DNA of 64,000 nt. It comes from Paraburkholderia bryophila. GTDB lineage: Bacteria > Pseudomonadota > Gammaproteobacteria > Burkholderiales > Burkholderiaceae. Position numbers and translations under genes: made by a program. Numbering within the stretch: the first letter of the stretch is position 1; the number at the start of each line of letters is the position of its first letter. The stretch is from NCBI RefSeq assembly GCF_013409255.1, contig NZ_JACCAS010000001.1, positions 3,844,001 to 3,908,000 of the forward strand, given 5' to 3'. Shown here one piece after another: positions 7,429 through 14,672 of the stretch. A model generated the notes under the pieces. That model was not told the DNA's origin and ran no database searches. It was given only the letters and a program-made list of their open reading frames with translations.

Positions 7429-10113
7429 TCACACTTCCAGCAGTGGCCGCAGATAAACAGCCGTGCGGCTATCCTTCGCGCGCGCGACTTCAGACGGCGT
7501 GCCGCTCGCGACGATCGTGCCGCCGGCGTCGCCCGCGCCGGGCCCGACGTCGATCACCCAATCGCTTTGCGCGGCCACCCGCATATCGTGTTCAACGACC
7601 ACGACGGTGTTGCCGGCGTCGACGAGTCCCTGCAACTGCACCATCAGCCGGTCGACGTCGGCGGGATGCAGGCCGGTGGTCGGTTCGTCGAGGATGTACA
7701 GCGTGTCGCCGCGCTGTGTGCGTTGCAGTTCGGTGGCGAGTTTGATGCGCTGGGCCTCGCCGCCGGATAGCTCGGTGGCGGGTTGTCCGAGCCGCAAATA
7801 GCCGAGTCCGATGTCGCGCAGCACGCTCAACGCGCGCATCACGCCGGGTTCCTCGGCGAAGAAGGTGCAGGCGGCGTCGACGGTCAGGTCGAGCACCTCG
7901 GCGATGTTTTTGTCGCGCCAGGTGACTTCCAGCGTCTGCGGGTTGTAGCGCGTGCCATGGCAGGTCGAGCAGGGCGCGTAGACGCTCGGCAGAAACAGCA
8001 ATTCGACGCTGACGAAGCCTTCGCCTTCGCAGGTCGGGCAACGGCCCTGGGCGACGTTGAACGAGAAGCGGCCCGCGTTGTAGCGGCGTTTGCGCGCTAA
8101 CGGCGTGTCGGCGAACAGCTTGCGCACGTGGTCGAACAGACCCGTGTAAGTGGCGAGGTTCGAGCGGGGCGTGCGGCCGATCGGCTTCTGATCGACGCGC
8201 ACGAGCCGCCGCAACGCGTCCATGCCGTCGGCGATATGGCCGCCGGTCGGCAGCGTGGCATCGGCGAGCAAGGGGTCGCGTTCGTCGTCATCCGCGCTTT
8301 CGATGATTCGCCCGAGGTGGCTCGCGACGAGTTCGGGCAGCGCCTGACTCACCAGGCTCGATTTGCCGGAACCCGATACGCCCGTGACGGCCGTCAGGCA
8401 GCCGAGCGGAAACGCGACGTTCAAGCCGTGCAGATTGTTGCGCGTGATACCGGCGAGCTTCAGCCAGCCCGCGGTCTCGCGCGGCGTGCGATCGACGGGC
8501 GAGGGCGGCGCGAACAGATGCCGGCGCGTCTGCGAGGCCTCGATCTTCGCGAGCCCGGCGGGCGGTCCGCTATAGACCACATGGCCGCCGGCTTCACCGG
8601 CCGCGGGGCCGACGTCGACCAGCCAATCGGCGCGCCGCATCGTCTGCAGATCATGTTCGACGACGAACAGCGAATTGCCCGCCGCCTTCAGCGATTGCAG
8701 CGCGGTGAAAAGCGCTTCGCCGTCGGCGGGATGCAGGCCGGCCGAGGGTTCGTCGAGCACATACACCACGCCGAATAGTTGCGACGACAACTGCGTCGCC
8801 AGCCGCAAGCGCTGCAGCTCACCGGACGACAGCGTCGGCGTGCTGCGTTCCAGCGCGAGGTAACCGAGTCCCAGATCGATCAGCGTGGTCAGCCGCTCCA
8901 GTAGTTCGGCGGCAATGCGCTGCGCGGCGACGCGTTTTTCTTCGGACAGGTTCGGCGTGCGCCGCACGTCGCGGGACGCTTTGTGCGCCGAGCCACCGGC
9001 GGCGACTCTTTTGGCGATGGCGTCGCGCATCGCGTTCTCGCTGAGTACGGCGCCTTTGCGTTTTCCCATGTTCGCCGCAGCGCCCGACTCCGGCCATTCG
9101 CCGCGAGCGATCGGCTGAAGCATCGCCGCCAGCCCCGCCAGCGGCAACTGCGAAAACTCGCCGATATCGAGCCCGGCGAACTTCACCGACAGCGCTTCCT
9201 TCTTCAGCCGTTTGCCATGGCAAGCCGGACACACGCTGCCGATCATGTACTGCGACACGCGCTTTTTCATCAGCGCGCTTTGGGTGTTCGCGAAGGTGTG
9301 CAGCACGTAGCGACGCGCGCCCGTGAACGTGCCCTGATAGCTCGGCTCGTCCTTGCGTTTGAGCGCGGCGCGGGTTTCCTTCGGCGTGAGGCCGGCGTAG
9401 ACGGGCGCCGTCGGTTGCTCGTCGGTGAACAGAATCCAGTCGCGGTCCCGCTTCGGTAGATCGCGCCATGGCGTGTCGACGTCGTAGCCGAGCGTTACCA
9501 GAATGTCGCGCAGATTCTGTCCGTGCCATGCCGGCGGCCACGCAGCGATCGCCCGCTCGCGGATGGTCAGCGAGTCGTCCGGCACCATGGACTTCTCGGT
9601 GACCTCGTACACGCGGCCGAGTCCGTGGCAGGTTGGGCAGGCGCCTTGCACCGTGTTCGGCGAGAAGTCCTCGGCGAACAGCATGGGCTGCTTCGGCGGA
9701 TAGTCGCCGGTGCGCGAGTACAGCATGCGCACGAGGCTCGACAAGGTGGTCACGCTGCCCACCGACGAACGCGCGCTCGGCGTGCCGCGCTGTTGCTGCA
9801 ACGCGACCGCGGGCGGCAGCCCTTCGATCGCGTCCACTTCGGGCACGCCGACCTGGTCGATCAGCCGCCGCGCATACGGGGCGACCGATTCGAAGTAGCG
9901 CCGCTGCGCCTCGGCGTACAACGTGCCGAAGGCGAGCGACGATTTGCCCGAGCCCGATACGCCGGTGAACACGACGAGCGCATCGCGCGGAATGTCGACG
10001 TCGATGTTCTTCAGGTTGTGTTCGCGTGCGCCGCGCACCCGGACGAAGCCGGTGGGCGCGGGAGTATCGGAGGATGTTGCTGTCGAGCGAGGCGGTTTGC
10101 GGATGGCGTCCAT
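7429..10113 (-). CDS. uvrA2: UvrA2-type excision-repair ATPase paralogue
   Basis: An 894-residue UvrA-family protein with two ABC ATPase modules. It has Walker [10 protein letters not shown] at residues 51-59 and a second GVSGSGKSS in the C-terminal half, two ABC signatures ([12 protein letters not shown] and [12 protein letters not shown]), and Walker B segments with [10 protein letters not shown] and [10 protein letters not shown]. Zinc-finger Cys pairs are CPTC, CPAC, CPTC and CSTC. It is shorter than canonical UvrA (about 940) and lacks some usual UvrA sequence features, so it fits the UvrA2/class III paralogues associated with DNA-damage tolerance or drug resistance rather than the housekeeping uvrA. 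The gene is monocistronic with a weak ribosome site. Confidence 0.9.
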   Translation of the reverse strand: MDAIRKPPRSTATSSDTPAPTGFVRVRGAREHNLKNIDVDIPRDALVVFTGVSGSGKSSLAFGTLYAEAQRRYFESVAPYARRLIDQVGVPEVDAIEGLPPAVALQQQRGTPSARSSVGSVTTLSSLVRMLYSRTGDYPPKQPMLFAEDFSPNTVQGACPTCHGLGRVYEVTEKSMVPDDSLTIRERAIAAWPPAWHGQNLRDILVTLGYDVDTPWRDLPKRDRDWILFTDEQPTAPVYAGLTPKETRAALKRKDEPSYQGTFTGARRYVLHTFANTQSALMKKRVSQYMIGSVCPACHGKRLKKEALSVKFAGLDIGEFSQLPLAGLAAMLQPIARGEWPESGAAANMGKRKGAVLSENAMRDAIAKRVAAGGSAHKASRDVRRTPNLSEEKRVAAQRIAAELLERLTTLIDLGLGYLALERSTPTLSSGELQRLRLATQLSSQLFGVVYVLDEPSAGLHPADGEALFTALQSLKAAGNSLFVVEHDLQTMRRADWLVDVGPAAGEAGGHVVYSGPPAGLAKIEASQTRRHLFAPPSPVDRTPRETAGWLKLAGITRNNLHGLNVAFPLGCLTAVTGVSGSGKSSLVSQALPELVASHLGRIIESADDDERDPLLADATLPTGGHIADGMDALRRLVRVDQKPIGRTPRSNLATYTGLFDHVRKLFADTPLARKRRYNAGRFSFNVAQGRCPTCEGEGFVSVELLFLPSVYAPCSTCHGTRYNPQTLEVTWRDKNIAEVLDLTVDAACTFFAEEPGVMRALSVLRDIGLGYLRLGQPATELSGGEAQRIKLATELQRTQRGDTLYILDEPTTGLHPADVDRLMVQLQGLVDAGNTVVVVEHDMRVAAQSDWVIDVGPGAGDAGGTIVASGTPSEVARAKDSRTAVYLRPLLEV

Positions 10114-10487
10114 GGGGATGAATAGCGGGTTGGTGCGGCGGCCCGACTGCGGGCGTTGAACGCGGGAGTGGCCGCACGGACCGTGCCCGGCGAAGGGGGG
10201 ATTCTGTTTGAGTCATCGCGGCGCGGCACCGTTGCCGGCGTCGCGACGACTGACAGCGTAGCCGATACCCGCCGGAAAGCAGAAATCCACGCTGCTGTTC
10301 CGGGCGGCGGCGTGGTCGTGTTTTTGCGCCAGAGTCGCGTCACCGGATGACATCCCGCAGCATGCGCGGGCGCGCCGCCTATCATGGATCGAATGAGTCG
10401 AATGGATAGCGCTTTCGCGTGCGGTCGCGAACGGACGCGGTTGCGCGAGCGCGGAAGATGGCTGCTTTACCTCACAAGGAGTCCGCC
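10114..10487. other. Intergenic region between uvrA2 and a small gene
   Basis: Divergent promoter region of 374 bp. Frames crossing it are Arg-rich shadows. No promoter or dyad is convincing enough to mark. Confidence 0.4.
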
Positions 10488-10670
10488 ATGGAAAACGCTG
10501 TGTACTGGAAGGGACGTCAGGTCGGCATCGAGTGCGCGGGCCGGATTTTGTGGTTCACGTCGGCGCCGCCCGAAGCGGTGGTTGCGTACGGGACGCAGCG
10601 AAGCGAACCGGTCAGTGTCGAGCAGTCGATGCTGGCTCGCAATCTCGTCACGACCGCGTCCTACAGATAG
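10488..10670 (+). CDS. Small 60-residue hypothetical protein
   Basis: The ATG at 10488 is preceded by AAGGAG with a 7-nt spacer, so translation starts here rather than at the open-frame start at 10419. The product (MENAVYWKGRQVGIECAGRI...) has a short beta-strand-like first half with WKGRQVGIECAGRILWF and a helix-forming end. No signal peptide or known domain. Similar small orphan proteins are common in Burkholderia; function unknown. Confidence 0.65.
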   Translation: MENAVYWKGRQVGIECAGRILWFTSAPPEAVVAYGTQRSEPVSVEQSMLARNLVTTASYR

Positions 10671-10793
10671 CGAGCTGCGCGCGACGGTCCGGCGTCTTGA
10701 AGCGATCGGTCCTGGAGGTCGATGCCGCGACTCGCATCGTCGGCCGCGCAGCGCAGTGCAGTGCTTTCGATCCGCTTTCGCCACGCAAGCGCT

Positions 10794-10829
10794 AAAAAAA
10801 GACGGCAAGCGGCGATGCCGCTCACCGTC
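10794..10829 (-). terminator. Terminator of the lectin-like gene
   Basis: On the minus strand: GACGG-TG-AGCGGC-ATC-GCCGCT-TG-CCGTC followed by seven T. It is an 11-bp stem with one symmetric internal loop, 69 bp past the stop of the 10898-12019 gene. Confidence 0.88.
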
Positions 10830-10897
10830 GTCGTCATCCCCGGCGCCTATCGGCACGCCGGAGATGTTCGCCAGCAGGCGAAAGCGAAATTCGCCAA

Positions 10898-12019
10898 TCA
10901 GGACGGCAGATAGTTGATGAAGTAAAGCTGGCCCTTACTCTGACCGCACTGGAACAACGCCACGTTGCCGGCATTGATGACGCCGGACATTTGCCCGCTC
11001 AAGTCGCCGCTTGCCGTGCCCACTTGCTGCTGGCCTTTCCAGAAGCTCGTCGACGCCGTGTTCTGCGATAGCAGCACGACTTGCCCCGGATTGGTCTGCG
11101 ACTGGTAAATCAATTGCGGCGTGCCGGAGTTGCTGAGCATCAGCGGTGCCGAGGTGGTGATCGGCGAGTCGGCCAGTGTGAGGTTCACCCAGGTGCCGTT
11201 GGAATACGAACCGCTCGAATACATCAACGGGTTCGCCGATACACCGGATTGGCTGTTGAAGCCGGAGAACACCGAATACGACGTGCCGGGATTGAACGCG
11301 GCCGCCGTGCCGAGCGTGAATTGCGGCGCGACGCTCGGGAGCGTACCGACCAGGGCCGGTGCACTCCAGCCGTCGCGGCCACCGCCCTGATATTGGGTCA
11401 TCTGATAGATCTGGTTATTCGTGCCGATGGCGACCGCCTGCAGCGCGCCGGTATTCGTGTTCAGGAACACCTGGAACGAGGCGCCGACGAGGAAGGTGCT
11501 GCCGAGTACCGACCAGTTGCTCCAGGTCGGGTTGGTTCCCACGCTCGTCTGATAGGTGTGCCACATGTTGCCGTTGCCGTCGAGCATGAATGCCTCGAGC
11601 CGGTTGTTGCTGTTGACGGTCATCACCGGCGCGCCAGACCAACTGACGCCCGACGGCGTGCCGCCAGCGAAATTGCTGAAGCCGGTTTGCGTGCCCTGGA
11701 ACGGATTGACGTAGTTGATTTCGACCACGTTGCCTTGCATGAGTCCGAGCACGCCGAGCGTTCCGTTCGGTGAAATCGCCGACGCCGGGCTGTTCGTCAG
11801 TTGGCCGCCGAGTTGCATCCAGCTACCGCTCGTCGGCGACGTCACCGTACACATGCCCAACGTGTTGTCCGTATTTCGCGTGAAGGCGTAGAGGCTTCCG
11901 CCGTAGTAGACGGGCGCCGCGATGCCGCGAAACGCGCCGCCTAGAGACGTCCAGGTCGAACTGGCAGCCGGGACCATAGCTTCGAGGTTTTTTGTGTGAA
12001 GTTCGCCGACGGTGGTCAT
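10898..12019 (-). CDS. Beta-propeller lectin-like protein (PLL/tectonin-like)
   Basis: A 373-residue protein made of repeated blades with a Trp/Gly pattern: TWTSLGG...LYAFTRNTDNTL, SWMQLGG, SGAPVMTVNSNNRLEAFMLDGNGNMWHTY, TWSNWSVLGS, GWSAPALVG, TWVNLTL. This is the layout of PLL-type fucose-binding lectins and tectonin-like propellers, in which each blade can bind a sugar. There is no signal peptide. Ser, Thr, Asn and Gln are unusually frequent for this genome, and the codon mix is more AT-rich than the neighbours, hinting at transfer. Ribosome site AAGGATCA is before 12019. It is a single gene between long non-coding stretches with its own terminator. Sugar specificity unknown. Confidence 0.7.
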   Translation of the reverse strand: MTTVGELHTKNLEAMVPAASSTWTSLGGAFRGIAAPVYYGGSLYAFTRNTDNTLGMCTVTSPTSGSWMQLGGQLTNSPASAISPNGTLGVLGLMQGNVVEINYVNPFQGTQTGFSNFAGGTPSGVSWSGAPVMTVNSNNRLEAFMLDGNGNMWHTYQTSVGTNPTWSNWSVLGSTFLVGASFQVFLNTNTGALQAVAIGTNNQIYQMTQYQGGGRDGWSAPALVGTLPSVAPQFTLGTAAAFNPGTSYSVFSGFNSQSGVSANPLMYSSGSYSNGTWVNLTLADSPITTSAPLMLSNSGTPQLIYQSQTNPGQVVLLSQNTASTSFWKGQQQVGTASGDLSGQMSGVINAGNVALFQCGQSKGQLYFINYLPS

Positions 12020-12426
12020 GGGAATTGATCCTTAAGTTGGTCTGGAAAGCGGTGTGGCCCGGGACGTTTGCGCATGGACACCAGTCGGAATACCGGCGGC
12101 CGGCGCGTGCTGCGGGTCCATCGACATGGCGAGGATCAGCGGCTGCCAGCAAGCAACACTGCGTGGATCGCCCTTATGGGTTTAGTGAAAGGGCGCCGGA
12201 CCAGCTAGAGCGAGACGCGTGCCAGGCGGCCGAAGACCCATGGATCAACGGCGCGACGAAAAAAACGGTGGATGAATGGGCGTTCCCGTCCGATGCTTCG
12301 GCGGGCAATGGACGGGATCGTCCATTAATCGATGGCGCTTGAGCGAGTGCTGAAACGCGTGCTGAAACAAGCGCCGAAAAGCAAAAAGCCCAGTCACGAG
12401 GACTGGGCTTTTTGCTTGAATCTTGT
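12020..12426. other. Intergenic region between lectin-like gene and tRNA-Thr
   Basis: Apart from the tRNA terminator hairpin at 12383-12413, no gene is seen. The part adjacent to 12019 must hold the promoter of the lectin-like gene; I see no clear boxes. Confidence 0.45.
12383..12413 (-). terminator. tRNA-Thr terminator
   Basis: AAAAAGCCCAGTC / GACTGGGCTTTTT around loop ACGAG. The T tract follows the stem on both strands; on the minus strand it ends the tRNA-Thr transcript 14 nt downstream of the CCA end. Confidence 0.9.
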
Positions 12427-12502
12427 TGGTGCCGGAAAGAGGAATCGAACCCCCGACCTTCGCATTACGAATGCGCTGCTCTACCGTCTGAGCTATTCCG
12501 GC
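12427..12502 (-). tRNA. tRNA-Thr(CGT)
   Basis: A 76-nt minus-strand tRNA with acceptor GCCGGAA/TTCCGGC, D-arm AGCTC...GAGC, anticodon loop TTCGTAA giving anticodon CGT (threonine, ACG codon), T-loop TTCGATT, and encoded CCA. The anticodon arm GCGCATTCGTAATGCGA matches that of E. coli tRNA-Thr(CGT). Confidence 0.96.
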
Positions 12503-12517
12503 ATCAGGAGAAACGAG

Positions 12518-12547
12518 ATTATAGGGACTTCTTTACGAGCTTGGCAA
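12518..12547 (-). promoter_or_regulatory. tRNA-Thr promoter
   Basis: On the minus strand: TTGCCA (12542-12547), 18-bp spacer, TATAAT (12518-12523), with the tRNA 5' end at 12502. The -10 box and following sequence are identical to those of the tRNA-Arg genes over 16 nt. Confidence 0.8.
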
Positions 12548-12558
12548 GCCCCTCACGC

Positions 12559-13575
12559 TCATTTTTTTGCTTCGAGATGGTAGCGGGTAACCCGGTCGAC
12601 CTCGTTCTTCGACCCGAGGAACACCGCCACGCGCTCGTGCAGGCTCTTCGGCTGGATGTCCAGAATGCGCTTTTCGCCATTTGTCGCAGCGCCGCCGGCC
12701 TGTTCGACGATGAACGCCATCGGGTTCGCTTCGTACATCAGGCGCAGCTTGCCCGGCTTGTCCGGCGTGCGTTTGTCGGCCGGATACATGAAGATGCCGC
12801 CGCGATTCAGGATACGGTGCACGTCTGCCACCATCGATGCGATCCAGCGCATGTTGAAGTCGCTCTGGCGTGAACCGTCCTTACCGTCTTTCAATTCGCC
12901 GATGTACTGCTCGACCGGCGCATACCAGTGGCGTTCGTTCGACGCGTTGATCGCGAATTCACGGGTTTCCACCGGAATGCGCATATCGCTTTGCGTGAGG
13001 ACCCACGAACCGAGTTCGCGGTCGAGCGTGAAGCAGTTCACGCCGTTGCCAGTGGTCAGCACCAGCACGGTTTGCGGGCCGTAGACCGCATAGCCCGCGG
13101 CGACCTGCTGCGTGCCCGGTTGCAGGAACGATTGTTCGGTGGGCTGCTGGCCGTCCGGGCAGCGCAGCACCGAAAAGATCGTGCCGATCGACACGTTGAC
13201 GTCGATATTCGACGAGCCGTCGAGCGGATCGAACACCAGCAGGTATTCGCCCTTCGGATAGTTGGCCGGAATCGGGAAGAACTGCTCCATTTCCTCGGAC
13301 GCCATGCCGGCCAGGTTGCCACCCCATTCGTTCGCCTCGAGCAGAATCTCGTTCGACAGAATGTCGAGCTTCTTCTGCACTTCGCCCTGCACGTTTTCGC
13401 TGCCCGCGGTGCCGAGCGCATCGCCCAGCGCGCCTTTGCTGACGTGGTAACTGATCGCCTTGCACGCGCGCGCGACGACTTCGATCAAAAGGCGCAGGTC
13501 GGCCGGCAGGTTGTTGGTCTCGCGCTGCTGCTCGATCAGGTACTTCGTGAGAGTGGTACGACGTTGCAAAGCCAT
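12559..13575 (-). CDS. fbp: Fructose-1,6-bisphosphatase class I
   Basis: Hydrolyses fructose 1,6-bisphosphate to fructose 6-phosphate and phosphate in gluconeogenesis and carbon cycling. The 338-residue length is normal. The metal-binding signature [10 protein letters not shown] spans residues 116-125, with [13 protein letters not shown] before it and further family segments [14 protein letters not shown] and [21 protein letters not shown]. The start ATG at 13575 follows a good GGAGTACAGCA leader. It is downstream of pepN and the higBA pair on the same strand, a neighbourhood typical of Burkholderiaceae. Confidence 0.98.
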   Translation of the reverse strand: MALQRRTTLTKYLIEQQRETNNLPADLRLLIEVVARACKAISYHVSKGALGDALGTAGSENVQGEVQKKLDILSNEILLEANEWGGNLAGMASEEMEQFFPIPANYPKGEYLLVFDPLDGSSNIDVNVSIGTIFSVLRCPDGQQPTEQSFLQPGTQQVAAGYAVYGPQTVLVLTTGNGVNCFTLDRELGSWVLTQSDMRIPVETREFAINASNERHWYAPVEQYIGELKDGKDGSRQSDFNMRWIASMVADVHRILNRGGIFMYPADKRTPDKPGKLRLMYEANPMAFIVEQAGGAATNGEKRILDIQPKSLHERVAVFLGSKNEVDRVTRYHLEAKK

Positions 13576-13698
13576 TGCTGTACTCCGGGAAGGCTTGAGG
13601 AATATCTGGATTTTAACCGTTCGTTGTGTCCGCTCCGTGCTTTTGACGAGGACCGCTCCGGTCGATGCCGCAACGCGCCGCGCGCGGCGTGCCGGGAG

Positions 13699-14154
13699 TC
13701 AGGCTGCGCGCTGTGCCCGGCCGTCTTCGACGCTGCTGCGCAAGCTGGTGGCCAGCGCCGCTGCGCGGGCGTGTTCGGCGGTGATTTTCGGCATTTTCGG
13801 CCGGTCCGCCTTGGGCATGGGCTCGATTTCGCGTTCAATCTGCTCGCCGGCGGCCGCAGCGGCGACGCGCAGGTCGTAAGCGATTTGCAGATTGAGCCAG
13901 AATTGCGCGCTCGCGCCGAAGTAGCGTTCGAGGCGCAACGCGGTGTCGGCCGAGATTGCGCGCTTGCCGCGGACGACGTCGTTGATGCGCGGCGCCGGCA
14001 CCCGCAACGCAAGCGCGAGCGCATTGACGGACATGCCGAGCGGTTCGAGGAACTCGCCGCGCAGAATCTCGCCCGGATGGATTTCCGGCATGCTCTCGCC
14101 GGTATCGATATCCGAGAAATCGATGCGGTCCAGATCGGAGCGTTTGATGACCAT
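13699..14154 (-). CDS. higA: HigA-family antitoxin
   Basis: A 151-residue antitoxin and likely autorepressor with an Xre-type helix-turn-helix of the HigA family: EIHPGEILRGEFLEPLGMSV, then ALALRVPAPRINDVVRGKRAIS and TALRLERYFG. The family motif HPGE-I-L starts at about residue 26. The long C-terminal tail (Ala/Glu/Lys-rich) exceeds the family's usual ~100 residues. The frame opens at 14196, but GGGAG before ATG 14154 fixes the start. It lies 16 bp after the toxin gene, the higBA order (toxin first). Confidence 0.9.
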   Translation of the reverse strand: MVIKRSDLDRIDFSDIDTGESMPEIHPGEILRGEFLEPLGMSVNALALALRVPAPRINDVVRGKRAISADTALRLERYFGASAQFWLNLQIAYDLRVAAAAAGEQIEREIEPMPKADRPKMPKITAEHARAAALATSLRSSVEDGRAQRAA

Positions 14155-14170
14155 GCTGGTCTCCCAATAA

Positions 14171-14452
14171 TCAGTGATAGTCGACAATCTCGACATTCAG
14201 CGCGTGCTCGCCGACAAAGCCAAAACAGATACGCCACTGCGCGTTGATACGAATGCTCCATTGCCCACTGCGCTCGCCTTGCGACGCTTCGAGCCGGTTG
14301 CCGGGCGGCGCGCGCAGCGTGTGGATGGAGTGGGCGGCGTCGATCATGAGCAGTTTGCGCCGTGCGAGTGGTTGCATTTGAAGCGGCAGCGATCGCACAA
14401 ACTCGCCCTGAAAGATTCTCGCCGTAGCTTTGTCGTTGAATGTCGTGATCAT
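14171..14452 (-). CDS. higB: HigB-family toxin (RelE superfamily)
   Basis: A 93-residue ribosome-dependent mRNA interferase. The family core GNRLEASQGERSGQWSIRIN and QWRICFGF ends with the typical NVEIVDYH. In this family the conserved Arg/Lys/His residues in the ERSGQWSIR and EIVDYH segments act in cleavage. No Shine-Dalgarno precedes the ATG at 14452, and a candidate -10 box lies only about nine nucleotides upstream, so the mRNA may be leaderless. It is cotranscribed with higA, and the pair interrupts the pepN-fbp spacing. Confidence 0.93.
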   Translation of the reverse strand: MITTFNDKATARIFQGEFVRSLPLQMQPLARRKLLMIDAAHSIHTLRAPPGNRLEASQGERSGQWSIRINAQWRICFGFVGEHALNVEIVDYH

Positions 14453-14474
14453 CGAATGATATAACGCCTTGCGT

Positions 14475-14504
14475 TAAACGTAAACCGTTAAAAGAGTACG
14501 TTTA
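14475..14504. promoter_or_regulatory. Candidate HigA operator upstream of higB
   Basis: A perfect 8-bp inverted repeat, TAAACGTA (14475-14482) and TACGTTTA (14497-14504), separated by 14 bp, 22 bp upstream of the higB start codon. Its placement at the promoter suits antitoxin autorepression. Confidence 0.6.
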
Positions 14505-14614
14505 CTTTCATCCTTTCAGCGTCATTCGAACAGTCGGCCAGATGGCTAACGTTGAGCACCGCGCGCGCGGCCGCCTCGTCCCATGCAAGACAAATTCAGA
14601 ACAAACTCAGAACG

Positions 14615-14642
14615 AAAAAAAGCCGGCAACGCGTGCCGGCTT
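14615..14642 (-). terminator. pepN terminator
   Basis: Stem AGCCGGCA/TGCCGGCT (14621-14628, 14634-14641), loop ACGCG; on the minus strand the stem is followed by a T run. It lies 31 bp past the pepN stop and isolates pepN from higBA. Confidence 0.9.
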
Positions 14643-14672
14643 CCCGATGCGAAAACAGCGTTCAGACGAGCC

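Noticed and set aside
8819..10216. Long antisense open frames over uvrA2, pepN, xdhB, xdhA, the TPR gene and others
   Set aside because: They are Arg/Ala/His-rich, lack ribosome sites and mirror strongly coding frames; typical shadows in GC-rich DNA.
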